Assembly: GCF_004341625.1 (NCBI RefSeq)
Contig: NZ_SLZG01000002.1
Coordinates: forward strand, 310,001 to 374,000
DNA length: 64,000 nt
Direction: 5' to 3'
Source of the DNA: Rhizobium sp. BK376
GTDB taxonomy: Bacteria > Pseudomonadota > Alphaproteobacteria > Rhizobiales > Rhizobiaceae
The stretch's first letter is position 1, and every line of letters starts with the position of its first letter. This document shows, in pieces, positions 38,803-46,743 of the stretch. The notes beneath the pieces are model-generated. The model was given only the letters and a program-made list of their open reading frames with translations, was not told where the DNA came from and ran no database searches. Made by a program: the position numbers and the translations under genes.

Positions 38803-39417
38803 TTACCCCTTTGCTCCGTAGCGCAGGCCGTCCACAAGGAGGGCGACCATGCGCCGACCCATTTCGATATTCCCGTCGGGTCCGGGCGCCGCGAGCCTTG
38901 GGACGGCATGCAGCAATTCGTTCGGATCGATGCCGTCCCTGACATCGCCGGCCGCCACGGCCGCATCGAGCAGGGATTGGAGTGCTGGGCGCAGCCGCTT
39001 GTCGAAATAGGAGGGCAGGGCCTCATAGGCCGGGTCGCCGGAGTGCAGGGCGGCGGCGAGGCCGCGCTTGGCTGAAATGAAATCGACATAGCGCTGCATC
39101 CAGCGCGCCAGCGCTTCGGCGGGCTCATATTCCCCAGCCAACAGGGGAGCTGAATCGGCGCAGGCATCGATCTCGCGGCGAAACACGGCCTTGATGAGAT
39201 CGGAGCGCTGCGGGAAATGCCGGTAGACCGTGCCGACGCCGACACCGGCTTCCTTGGCGATCTCGCGCACCGGCGCATCGACGCCCGAGGTGGAAAAGAC
39301 CTTCATGGCAGCCTGCAACAGCCCATCGAGGTTGCGTTGCGCATCGGCGCGGACGCGCTTTTCCGCAGGCTGCGGCGACTCCAGGGCATGATTCTGCTCG
39401 TCGGACTGGTCTTCCAT
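38803..39417 (-). CDS. TetR-family transcriptional repressor
   Basis: A 204-residue regulator. The TetR helix-turn-helix spans about residues 20-65 (AAMKVFSTSGVDAPVREIAKEAGVGVGTVYRHFPQRSDLI; key part GVGTVYRHFP). The C-terminal ligand-binding part is of the class often found next to SDR and aldo/keto reductase genes. ATG 39417 is chosen because the upstream frame would run through the operators. It diverges from the SDR gene and very likely represses both sides through the paired operators between them. Confidence 0.88.
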   Translation of the reverse strand: MEDQSDEQNHALESPQPAEKRVRADAQRNLDGLLQAAMKVFSTSGVDAPVREIAKEAGVGVGTVYRHFPQRSDLIKAVFRREIDACADSAPLLAGEYEPAEALARWMQRYVDFISAKRGLAAALHSGDPAYEALPSYFDKRLRPALQSLLDAAVAAGDVRDGIDPNELLHAVPRLAAPGPDGNIEMGRRMVALLVDGLRYGAKG

Positions 39418-39435
39418 CGCATTCCCACTTGATAA

Positions 39436-39477
39436 ACGGAACAATGTTCCGTATTTAAACGGAATGTTGTTCCGTTT
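39436..39477. promoter_or_regulatory. Paired TetR operators
   Basis: Two related 17-bp dyads: ACGGAACAATGTTCCGT at 39436-39452 (perfect) and ACGGAATGTTGTTCCGT at 39459-39475, the latter widening to AAACGGAA / TTCCGTTT. Centres are 23 bases apart, about two helical turns. They lie between the divergent tetR and SDR genes. Confidence 0.82.
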
Positions 39478-39535
39478 CTTATGTAGCACGGTGCGGAGCG
39501 GCTTACCACAGATGAGAAGGGAAAAGGAGATCAGC

Positions 39536-40294
39536 ATGCAGGACAAGCGCATCGCCCTGGTAACCGGGGCCAACCAAGGAATTGGTCTTCAGATCGCCAA
39601 GGATCTCGTGTCGCACGGGCTGACTGTATTGGTCGGGTCTCGCAATCTCGCGCGCGGTGAGGCGGCAGCTAAGGAGATCGGGCCAGATGCCCGTGCACTT
39701 CAGCTCGACGTCACCGATCGCGCCTCGATCGCTGATGCAGCCGAGCGTATCCGCAGCGAATTCGGCCAACTCGACATTCTCATTCAGAATGCGGCGATCT
39801 CGAATACCAACCGAAAGCCCGGCCAATCGGTCGAGGACTATGCAAAGACGACGCGGGCCAGCAATGTTTCGCTCGACGAAATGCGTGCGGTCTGGGAGAC
39901 GAATGTCTTCGGCGTCCTCGCCGTTTATCAGGCGATGCTGCCGCTCCTGCGCAAGGCGCCTGCGGCCCGGATCGTCAACGTCTCCAGCGGCGCCGGCTCG
40001 CTGACGATGAATGCGGCGCCCGATGCCCCCTACCGCTCGATCTTCGGACCCGTCTATCCGGCCTCCAAGACGGCGTTGAATGCGCTGACGCTCGCCATGG
40101 CGATCGAGCTGGAGCCGGAGGGGATCGCGGTCAACGCCGTCTCGCCCGGCTTCACTAAGACCAATCTCAACGGATTTGCCGGCACCGACAGCGTCGAGGA
40201 GGGGGCTCGCGAGGCGGTGCGCGTCGCATTGCTCGACGCGGAAAGCCCGACCGGAACCTTCACCCATGCAACGCTCGGGACGATCCCCTGGTGA
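39536..40294 (+). CDS. Short-chain dehydrogenase/reductase
   Basis: A 252-residue classical SDR. It shows the cofactor motif TGANQGIG near residue 10, QNAA (NNAG-like) near 82, catalytic serine in VNVSSGAGS, and the active-site YPASKTALN (Tyr and Lys). A 20-residue insertion near 90-115 (SNTNRKPGQSVEDYAKTTRA) resembles carbonyl-reductase-like members. ATG 39536 follows a GAAAAGGAGA ribosome site; the upstream extension overlaps the operators. It is likely an NADPH-linked carbonyl reductase under the TetR repressor, cotranscribed with the aldo/keto reductase. Confidence 0.88.
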   Translation: MQDKRIALVTGANQGIGLQIAKDLVSHGLTVLVGSRNLARGEAAAKEIGPDARALQLDVTDRASIADAAERIRSEFGQLDILIQNAAISNTNRKPGQSVEDYAKTTRASNVSLDEMRAVWETNVFGVLAVYQAMLPLLRKAPAARIVNVSSGAGSLTMNAAPDAPYRSIFGPVYPASKTALNALTLAMAIELEPEGIAVNAVSPGFTKTNLNGFAGTDSVEEGAREAVRVALLDAESPTGTFTHATLGTIPW

Positions 40295-40356
40295 GCCGGC
40301 CCGTAATGATCCGGTCGCGCCTGTCCATGCCAATCACCACACGAAAGGAATAGACC

Positions 40357-41388
40357 ATGCAATATCGCACGCTCGGAAAAACCGGCATCAAGGTCAGCCC
40401 CTATTGCCTCGGCGCAATGATGTTCGGCGCCGCCGGCAATCCGGATCACGAGGAAGGCATCCGGATCATCCATAGGGCGCTGGATGCCGGCATCAACTTT
40501 ATCGACACGGCCGATTTCTACAGCCGCGGCGAATCCGAAGAGATCGTCGGCAAGGCGCTGAAGGGAAGGCGAGACAATGTCGTGCTGTCTACCAAGGCGC
40601 ATCTGCCGATGGGCGAGGACCCCAATCAGCAAGGCAATTCGCGCCGCTGGATCACGCAGGCGCTGGAGGATTCGTTGCGCCGGCTGCAAACCGACCATGT
40701 CGATCTCTACCTGATCCACCGCCCGGCGCCGGACACCGACATCGAGGAGACGCTCTCCGTGCTGAGCGACCTGATGCGGGCAGGCAAGGTGCGCGCCATC
40801 GGTTCCTCCACCTTCCCTGTCTCCGAGATCATCGAGGCGCACTGGGTTGCCGAGAAGCGGGCGCTAGCCCGATTCCGTGTCGAGCAGCCGCCCTATTCGA
40901 TCCTCGACCGTGGCATCGAGCGCGAGGTGCTGCCGGCCTGCGAGCGTTACGGCATGGGCGCGATGGTTTGGAGCCCGCTTGCCATGGGCGCTCTGACCGG
41001 CAAGTACCGCAAGGGCCAGGAGCAGGCCGAGAGCGCCCGTGCCAAGCGCTTTCCGAAGCAGATGTTCGACGAGCGTCGGCTCGATGCCGTCGAAAGGCTG
41101 ATCCCGCTCGCCGAGGAGGCCCGGCTATCGCTGACCCACATGTCGATGGCTTTCGTCATGGCCCACCGCGGCGTCACCTCTGCCATTCTCGGACCACGCA
41201 CCATGGCGCATCTGGACGATCTGCTCGAGGGATCGCAGGCGCGGCTGACGGACGATATTCTCGATCGCATCGACGCGATCGTGCCGCCGGGGACGGATAT
41301 CGGCGGGCTCGAGGCGAACTACAGGCCGCCGGCGGTTGTGAAGGCGGAGCTGCGGCGTCGGCCGCTGGAGGATCGGGCGGCGGCGTAA
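40357..41388 (+). CDS. Aldo/keto reductase
   Basis: A 343-residue AKR with a TIM-barrel sequence. Catalytic residues are visible: Asp and Tyr in NFIDTADFYSRGESEEIVG, Lys in VVLSTKAHLPMG, and His in DHVDLYLIHRPAPD. The cofactor-binding end reads VMAHRGVTSAILGPRTMAHLDDLL. It resembles the YajO/L-glyceraldehyde-3-phosphate reductase-like group. It follows the SDR by 62 bases and an AAAGGAA site, so both reductases should respond to the same TetR repressor, perhaps to reactive carbonyls (inference). Confidence 0.9.
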   Translation: MQYRTLGKTGIKVSPYCLGAMMFGAAGNPDHEEGIRIIHRALDAGINFIDTADFYSRGESEEIVGKALKGRRDNVVLSTKAHLPMGEDPNQQGNSRRWITQALEDSLRRLQTDHVDLYLIHRPAPDTDIEETLSVLSDLMRAGKVRAIGSSTFPVSEIIEAHWVAEKRALARFRVEQPPYSILDRGIEREVLPACERYGMGAMVWSPLAMGALTGKYRKGQEQAESARAKRFPKQMFDERRLDAVERLIPLAEEARLSLTHMSMAFVMAHRGVTSAILGPRTMAHLDDLLEGSQARLTDDILDRIDAIVPPGTDIGGLEANYRPPAVVKAELRRRPLEDRAAA

Positions 41389-41428
41389 GGTTTCCTTCGC
41401 CGCGCGGGGAGAGTGGTCGCTTAAAAAA

Positions 41429-41562
41429 GACCCCTTCTGGACTGCCAGCATCTCCCCCACAAGGGGGGAGAAGACTCGTGGCGGCGTCTTGCCCCAATTG
41501 GAATCTCGGCCGCCCGGCAGGTTAACCCCTCCCCTTGTGGGGAGGGGTTGGGGAGGGGTCTT
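41429..41562. repeat. Mosaic palindromic repeat, copy 3
   Basis: Degraded left module (CCCCTTCTGGACTGCCAGCA then TCTCCCCCACAAGGGGGGAG) at 41429-41471 and right module CCCCTCCCCTTGTGGGGAGG then GGTTGGGGAGGGG at 41526-41562. It has the same architecture as the copy between urtA and urtB. It lies between the convergent aldo/keto reductase and pyrimidine-transport genes. Confidence 0.78.
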
Positions 41563-41590
41563 AACCTCACTCGCTCCCCGAAAAGCAAAA

Positions 41591-41616
41591 ATGCGCGGAG
41601 GTCTCCCTCCGCGCAT
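41591..41616 (-). terminator. Intrinsic terminator of the pyrimidine-cluster ABC transporter operon
   Basis: Perfect 11-bp stem ATGCGCGGAGG / CCTCCGCGCAT with loop TCTC. On the minus strand it is followed by TTTTGCTTTT. It lies about 30 bases after the binding-protein stop codon. Confidence 0.9.
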
Positions 41617-41644
41617 CCGTTTCTCCCTGTCTCGACGCAGTCGC

Positions 41645-42613
41645 CTACTTCAGGGCAGCGTCGGTGATTTCATGCGTATAGGCGCCTTCGGGCTTCTTGG
41701 CGATGATCTTCTGGTCCAGCAGCGCCTTCTCGGTGCGCTCGTAGAGCGCCTTGTCGAGCTTGCCATTACCGATCAGCTTGGCAACTTCGCCAGCCATGAA
41801 CTTCTGGTGCGCTTCGTCCTGGCCGCCATTGTCGGTGACGATCTCGGCAGCTTCGTCAGGATGCTCGACGGCGTATTTCCAGCCCTTCATCGAGGCGCGG
41901 ACGAACTTGACCATCTTTTCCTTGAAAGCCGGGTCCTTGAGCTTGGTCTCGTTGGTGTAGAGGCCGTCTTCAAGCAAGTCGACGCCGAGCTTGGTGTAGT
42001 TGAAGACGGTGAGGTCGGACGGCTTGAAGCCGGCATCGAGCACCTGGCCATATTCGTTATAGGTCATGACGGAGATGCAGTCGGCCTGCTTCTGGATCAG
42101 CGGCTGAACGTCAAAACTCTGCTTCAGGACGGTGACGCCGTCCTTGCCGCCTTCGGTCGGGATCTTCAGCTTGTTCATCCAGGCGAAGAACGGATATTCG
42201 TTGCCGTAGAACCAGACGCCGAGCGTGTGGCCCTTGAAATCGGCTTCCGTCTTGACCGGGCCGTTCTTGCGGCAGACCAGTTCCAGGCCGGATTTGTCGA
42301 AGGGCTGGGCGATGTTGATCAGCGGCACGCCCTTTTCGCGGGCAACCAGAGCGCCACCCATCCAGTCGACGATGACGTCAGCGCCGCCGCCGGCGATGAT
42401 CTGTTCGGGCGCTACGTCAGGGCCGCCCGGCTTGATGTCGACGTCGAGGCCCTCATCCTTGTAGAAACCCTTGTCCTTGGCGACGAAATAGCCGCCGAAC
42501 TGGGCCTGCGCGACCCATTTCAGCTGCAGCGTCACCTTGTCGGCAGCCGACGCTGCCTGCGCGGCAGCAAGCGCCATGGTGCTTGCCATCAATGTAACTA
42601 TCAGTCTTTTCAT
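41645..42613 (-). CDS. NMT1/THI5-type ABC transporter substrate-binding protein
   Basis: A 322-residue periplasmic protein with a signal peptide (residues 1-23, ending AAQAASA). The mature start DKVTLQLKWVAQAQFGGYFVAKDKGFY is the NMT1/THI5-like fold (key part LQLKWVAQAQFGGYF), used for pyrimidines and thiamine precursors such as hydroxymethylpyrimidine. The segment CISVMTYNEYGQVLDAG is also typical. Located in a pyrimidine degradation cluster, it most likely binds a pyrimidine or a ring-opened product; this is inference. It is the last gene of the ABC operon and ends at a strong terminator. Confidence 0.85.
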   Translation of the reverse strand: MKRLIVTLMASTMALAAAQAASAADKVTLQLKWVAQAQFGGYFVAKDKGFYKDEGLDVDIKPGGPDVAPEQIIAGGGADVIVDWMGGALVAREKGVPLINIAQPFDKSGLELVCRKNGPVKTEADFKGHTLGVWFYGNEYPFFAWMNKLKIPTEGGKDGVTVLKQSFDVQPLIQKQADCISVMTYNEYGQVLDAGFKPSDLTVFNYTKLGVDLLEDGLYTNETKLKDPAFKEKMVKFVRASMKGWKYAVEHPDEAAEIVTDNGGQDEAHQKFMAGEVAKLIGNGKLDKALYERTEKALLDQKIIAKKPEGAYTHEITDAALK

Positions 42614-42675
42614 GTTTTTTATCCTTTTCCCTCTGAAGTTATGCCCTGTCCCCTTAGTGAGGACTTGAGCGACGC

Positions 42676-43803
42676 CTAGCCACCACGGATAGACGGATGC
42701 CAGAATGTCGTCAGTCTTTCCAAGAAAGCGATGACGCCATAGAAAACAGAACCGGCGACCGCGGCGACCGCGATTTCCGCCCAGACCATGTCCACGTTCA
42801 TACGGCCGATTTCCGTGGAGATACGGAAACCCATGCCGACGATCGGAGTCCCGAAGAATTCCGCCACGATGGCACCGATCAGCGCCAAGGTCGAGTTTAT
42901 CTTCAAGGCATTGAATATAAAGGGTGCCGCGGCCGGTAGCCGCAGCTTTACCAGCGTCTGCCAGTAGCTCGATGCATAGGTGCGCATCAGGTCGCGTTCC
43001 ATGTTGCCCGAGGCGGCAAGCCCGGCCACCGTGTTCACCAGCATCGGGAAGAAGGTGATGATGACGACGACGGCAGCCTTCGACTGCCAGTCGAAGCCGA
43101 ACCACATGACCATGATCGGCGCGACGCCGATCATCGGCAGGGCGGAGATCAGATTGCCGATGGGCAGCAGCCCCCGGCGCAGGAAGGCGACGCGGTCGGC
43201 GAGGATGGCGACGATGAAGCCTGAGCCGCAGCCGATGATGTAGCCGGCGAGCACGGCCTTGAAGATGGTCTGCTGCACGTCGGCGCCAAGGATCGGTAGG
43301 GAATTGGCGATCCGGGCGGCAATCGCGCTCGGCGGCGGCAACAGGATGAAGGGAATGCCGGCGCCGCGCGTCACGCTTTCCCAAATGACCAGGATCCAGA
43401 CGCCGAAAATCGTTGGTATCAAGAGACGCAGCAGCGACCGGCTGAAGGTCGAGCGCGCCTTGATGTCGGAAAGGATGGTGACGCAGCGCCAGGCGAGCAG
43501 CCAGGCGGCCGCGATCAGCAGGAAGTAAGAGGGGCGCGCCGTGCCCTCGTCTCCGGCAACACCGGTCACGAGCAGCCAGGCGCTTTCATGGGCGCCGATG
43601 AAGAGGATCGCGGCCGCAATTGCCGCCGGCATGTTGATCTGCGACAGCACCGCCGAGACCAGCAGCAGGAAGAGAACGAGCGCGGTGACGCCGGGCGAGA
43701 TCGGATCCTTTGCGCTCTCGACGAGCAGCGGCAGGAAGAAGAAGGCGGCGATGCAAAAGAGGATCGCGAGGACACTTTGCCAGGCGGGATGGACGATCTT
43801 CAT
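42676..43803 (-). CDS. ABC transporter permease with extra N-terminal helices
   Basis: A 375-residue permease. The last ~250 residues are a SsuC/ThiX-type domain with the loop ERDLMRTYASSYWQTLVKLRLPAAAPFI (EAA motif; key part YWQTLVKLRLPAAAPFI). The first ~110 residues add about four helices (near 8-27, 33-52, 55-75, 88-107) that are not part of the usual permease. ATG 43803 overlaps the previous gene's stop by 4 bases. It pairs with the neighbouring shorter permease to form a heterodimeric channel. Confidence 0.85.
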   Translation of the reverse strand: MKIVHPAWQSVLAILFCIAAFFFLPLLVESAKDPISPGVTALVLFLLLVSAVLSQINMPAAIAAAILFIGAHESAWLLVTGVAGDEGTARPSYFLLIAAAWLLAWRCVTILSDIKARSTFSRSLLRLLIPTIFGVWILVIWESVTRGAGIPFILLPPPSAIAARIANSLPILGADVQQTIFKAVLAGYIIGCGSGFIVAILADRVAFLRRGLLPIGNLISALPMIGVAPIMVMWFGFDWQSKAAVVVIITFFPMLVNTVAGLAASGNMERDLMRTYASSYWQTLVKLRLPAAAPFIFNALKINSTLALIGAIVAEFFGTPIVGMGFRISTEIGRMNVDMVWAEIAVAAVAGSVFYGVIAFLERLTTFWHPSIRGG

Positions 43804-44687
43804 GCCGGCCGCCCTCCCATCGCCTTGTCGACGATCTTCGCGACGATGCTGACGATTGCCACTAGGATTGCAGCGAGGATGGAGCCGGCGATCAGCGCCG
43901 CCCATATATCGATCGTCTGGCTGTAATAGGAGCCCGCCAGCAGCTTGGCGCCGATGCCGGCGACCGCACCCGTCGGCAGTTCGCCGACGATCGCACCGAC
44001 GAGGCTGGCAGCGACCGCGACCTTCATCGAGGTGAAGAGGAAGGGAACCGAGGCCGGCACGCGGAGCTTCCAGAAGGTTTGCATCGCGCTGGCATTATAG
44101 GTCCGCATCAGGTCGAGATGCATCATTTCCGGCGAGCGCAGTCCTTTCACCATGCCGACGGCGACGGGGAAGAACGAGAGGTAGGTCGAGATCAGCGCTT
44201 TCGGCAGCAGGCCGGTGATGTTGACGGCGGCGAGAACCACGATGACCATCGGCGCGATGGCGAGGATCGGGATCGTCTGCGAGGCGATGATCCAGGGCAT
44301 CAGGCTGCGGTCGAGTGTGGTGACATGGACGATGCCGACGGCGATCAGGATGCCGAGCACGGTACCGAGGACGAAGCCCACCGCCGTGGAGGACAGCGTG
44401 ACCCAGGCATTGTAGACGAGGCTGCGGTTGCTGGTGAGAGGCCGCAGGAAGGTGTTCTCGAAGACGTTCTGCGCCACCTGATGTGGCGCCGGCAGCAGCG
44501 GCTTCGGCTGCGACATGGTGCCGGCGATGAATTCCAGCGTCGTCGGGGTGGCGTCGGTGCGACTGTCGAGATCTTGCTGGAAGGGCGTGTTCATGATGAT
44601 GGCGGCGATATACCAGATGATGATGATCGCCAGCGTGATGACAGCGACGGGCAGGACCTTGTGCCTGAAGAAGCGTTCCTTCTCCAT
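43800..44687 (-). CDS. ABC transporter permease (SsuC/ThiX type)
   Basis: A 295-residue permease that starts MEKERFFRHKVLPVAVITLAIIIIW. It contains about six helices and the EAA loop HLDLMRTYNASAMQTFWKLRVPASVPFLF (key part FWKLRVPASVPFLF). A periplasmic stretch after helix 1 (residues ~35-75) is rich in Pro and Thr. It starts 2 bases after the small DMT-type gene and overlaps the next permease by 4 bases, so the whole set is tightly coupled. Confidence 0.88.
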   Translation of the reverse strand: MEKERFFRHKVLPVAVITLAIIIIWYIAAIIMNTPFQQDLDSRTDATPTTLEFIAGTMSQPKPLLPAPHQVAQNVFENTFLRPLTSNRSLVYNAWVTLSSTAVGFVLGTVLGILIAVGIVHVTTLDRSLMPWIIASQTIPILAIAPMVIVVLAAVNITGLLPKALISTYLSFFPVAVGMVKGLRSPEMMHLDLMRTYNASAMQTFWKLRVPASVPFLFTSMKVAVAASLVGAIVGELPTGAVAGIGAKLLAGSYYSQTIDIWAALIAGSILAAILVAIVSIVAKIVDKAMGGRPA

Positions 44688-44689
44688 AC

Positions 44690-45025
44690 TCACGCCTTTC
44701 CCTGCAGCGGAAACATCATCAGCGCCATGGCAAGGATGCCGAGACCGACGCCGGCAAGCTGCGGCGTGCTGAGGCGCTCGCCGAAGACGACGAAAGCGAT
44801 GATGTTGACGACGATCAACTGGACGATGGCCGAGGCCGAGATCGCAAGGCCGAGGCCCGCCTCGCGCATCAGCTTCACCATCATGAGGTTGCCGATGCAA
44901 TAGAGCGTCAGGGAGAGGACGAGGATGAGGACGTTGCTGGTGGCGATATAGGCGCGCGAGGCCGTCGCGCCTGATATGAAGATCGCCATGGCGCCTGCGA
45001 GCCAGAGGAAGAAGGTGGGGTTCAT
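44690..45025 (-). CDS. Small four-helix DMT/SMR-like membrane protein
   Basis: A 111-residue protein with four hydrophobic helices (about 5-22, 31-50, 57-77 and 83-105), like half an EamA transporter or an SMR protein. The motif VVNIIAFVVFGERLSTPQLAGVGLGILAMAL near the end is typical of the DMT superfamily (key part FGERLSTPQLAGVGLG). It is wedged between the ATPase and the permeases of an ABC importer and 2 bases from the next start, so it is expressed with them. Its role there is not known; it could export a by-product such as beta-alanine. That is inference. Confidence 0.75.
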   Translation of the reverse strand: MNPTFFLWLAGAMAIFISGATASRAYIATSNVLILVLSLTLYCIGNLMMVKLMREAGLGLAISASAIVQLIVVNIIAFVVFGERLSTPQLAGVGLGILAMALMMFPLQGKA

Positions 45026-45045
45026 GGGCGGGGTCCTTCGAAAAC

Positions 45046-45204
45046 ACCCCCCTCTGCCCTGCCGGGCATCTCCCCCACAAGGGGGGAGATCGGCAGGATG
45101 CAAGGCGTTGTTCCACGATTGAAAAGGAGCGGGTGACGAGCGCTATGGATTGAGAGTGATCTCCCCCCTTGTTGGGGAGATGTCACGAAGTGACAGAGGG
45201 GGAT
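45046..45204. repeat. Mosaic palindromic repeat, copy 4
   Basis: Left module CCCCCCTCTGCCCTGCCGGG onward to GGGGGGAGAT (45046-45090) and a third kind of right module, ATCTCCCCCCTTGTTGGGGA then GATGTCACGAAGTGACAGAG and GGGG (45159-45204). It lies between the ABC ATPase gene and the small membrane-protein gene, inside the operon. Confidence 0.8.
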
Positions 45205-45220
45205 GGCCACCGTCGCAGAC

Positions 45221-46012
45221 CTATTCCTCATAACTATGCCCCGCTCTCAGCCCGTCGCGGACGCGGCGGGCGATTTCCAGGAATTCGGGGGTCTCGCGAA
45301 TGTCGAGGGGACGTTCGGCCGGAAGGGTGGATTCGATGACGTCGGTGACACGGCCGGGGCGGGGCGACATGACGACGATCTTGGTGGAGAGGTAAACGGC
45401 TTCGGGGATGGAATGGGTGACGAAGCAGATGGTCTTGTTGGTGCGCGCCCAGAGCTTCAGCAACGCCTCGTTCAGGTGGTCGCGAACGATTTCGTCGAGT
45501 GCACCGAAGGGCTCGTCCATCAAGAGCAGATCGGCATCGAAGGCGAGTGCGCGAGCGATCGAGGCGCGTTGCTGCATGCCGCCGGAAAGCTGCCAGGGGA
45601 ATTTCTTCTCGAAGCCGGAGAGGTTGACGAGATCAAGCGTCTGGGCGATGCGCTTTTTCTGCTCCTCGCGCGGATAGCCCATGATCTCAAGCGGCAGGGC
45701 GATGTTCTTTTCGATGGTGCGCCAGGGATAAAGCGCCGGCGCCTGGAAGACATAGCCGTAGGCGCGCTTCTCGCGCGCTTCTTCCGGTGTCATGCCGTTG
45801 ATGTCTATATCGCCCGACGTCTTTCTCTCGAGATCGGCGATGACGCGCAGGAAGGTCGTCTTGCCGCAGCCGGAAGGGCCGATGAAGGAGACGAAATCCC
45901 CCTTGCGGACTTCGAGATCGACATCGCTCAGCGCATGCACCGGCCCGTCATTGGTTTGATAGGTGAGACAGAGGTTCCGTGCGGAAACGACGGAATTATC
46001 GGATGATGTCAT
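45221..46012 (-). CDS. ABC transporter ATPase (SsuB/ThiZ type)
   Basis: A 263-residue ATPase. Walker A is GPSGCGKTTFLRV near residue 45, the signature LSGGMQQRASIARAL, Walker B LLLMDEPFGALDE, and the switch THSIPEAVYLSTKIVVMSPRPG as in nitrate/sulfonate/taurine ATPases. It heads the ABC operon on the minus strand; a mosaic repeat and 190 bases separate it from the small membrane protein. It energises the two permeases. Confidence 0.9.
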   Translation of the reverse strand: MTSSDNSVVSARNLCLTYQTNDGPVHALSDVDLEVRKGDFVSFIGPSGCGKTTFLRVIADLERKTSGDIDINGMTPEEAREKRAYGYVFQAPALYPWRTIEKNIALPLEIMGYPREEQKKRIAQTLDLVNLSGFEKKFPWQLSGGMQQRASIARALAFDADLLLMDEPFGALDEIVRDHLNEALLKLWARTNKTICFVTHSIPEAVYLSTKIVVMSPRPGRVTDVIESTLPAERPLDIRETPEFLEIARRVRDGLRAGHSYEE

Positions 46013-46136
46013 GAATACGGACCAGTCAGGTTTTCGCAGGTCGGCCGGGGCGTATTGCGTGCTATTGTTATTGAGGAGCAGTCTTGCGGCAAACGGAGAA
46101 GAACCACCGTCGCGCCGGTTTCAGAGGAGGAGTGCA

Positions 46137-46556
46137 ATGAGCGTATCGTCAAAGCCCACCTGCCATGTCGTTCGGCCGAACCATGCCTATGACGGCAAGC
46201 AGGGGCTCAGCTATTTCCAGGGCATCGCCGCCGAGACGGTCGGCGCCAAGGGCATCTGCATGCACCTCCTGACGATCCCGCCGGGTGTTCGCGCGCGGGC
46301 GCATTTGCACGAGGCGCACGAGACGGCGATCTACATGCTCTCCGGAGAGGCGCATACCTGGTACGGCGACAACCTGGAAAACCACGTCGTCGTCCATGCC
46401 GGCGAACTCTTCTATATTCCGGCCGGTGTTCCGCACCTGCCGGCGAATTTGAGCAGCACGCCCTGCACGGCAATCATCGCCCGCACCGATCCGAACGAAC
46501 AGGAGAGCGTTGTCTTGCTGCCGGAGCTCGATGCGCTGGCGATCGTGCCGGCGTGA
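46137..46556 (+). CDS. Cupin-domain protein
   Basis: A 139-residue single-domain cupin. The metal-binding first motif reads RAHLHEAHETAIYMLSGEA (His, His, Glu) and the second GELFYIPAGVPHLPANL (His). It starts behind a strong AGAGGAGGAG ribosome site. It is the only plus-strand gene within the pyrimidine catabolism and transport block and is framed by mosaic repeats. Cupins of this kind may be sugar or ureidoglycolate-type enzymes; no function can be given. Confidence 0.83.
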   Translation: MSVSSKPTCHVVRPNHAYDGKQGLSYFQGIAAETVGAKGICMHLLTIPPGVRARAHLHEAHETAIYMLSGEAHTWYGDNLENHVVVHAGELFYIPAGVPHLPANLSSTPCTAIIARTDPNEQESVVLLPELDALAIVPA

Positions 46557-46561
46557 GGGCC

Positions 46562-46713
46562 ACCCCCCTCTGCCCTGCCGGCCCCGGGGGCGAGCCACTC
46601 GTCTCGCGCCGTCCTTCGGACCCCCACAAGGGGGGAGATCGGATGGAGCGATGCCGCGGGCAACCAATCTCCCCCCTTGTGGGGGAGATGTCACGGAGTG
46701 ACAGAGGGGGGTA
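46562..46713. repeat. Mosaic palindromic repeat, copy 5, with a foreign segment in its left module
   Basis: It starts with CCCCCCTCTGCCCTGCCGG, but where the other copies continue GGCATCTCC there are about 40 other bases (46580-46620, beginning CCCCGGGGGCGAGCC), after which CCCCCACAAGGGGGGAGAT resumes. The right module at 46668-46713 (TCTCCCCCCTTGTGGGGGAG, GTCACGGAGTGACAGAGGGG) matches copy 4. Confidence 0.75.
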
Positions 46714-46743
46714 ATGCCACAAAAGCCTGCCATCTTTACCCGA

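Noticed and set aside
41645..43384. 579-codon frame extending the NMT1-type binding protein upstream
   Set aside because: The upper part is antisense-frame sequence of the permease gene. A clean signal peptide starts at 42613.
44688..45116. N-terminal extension of the 295-residue permease
   Set aside because: It runs out of frame through the DMT-like gene and a mosaic repeat. MEKERFF at 44687 is the natural start.
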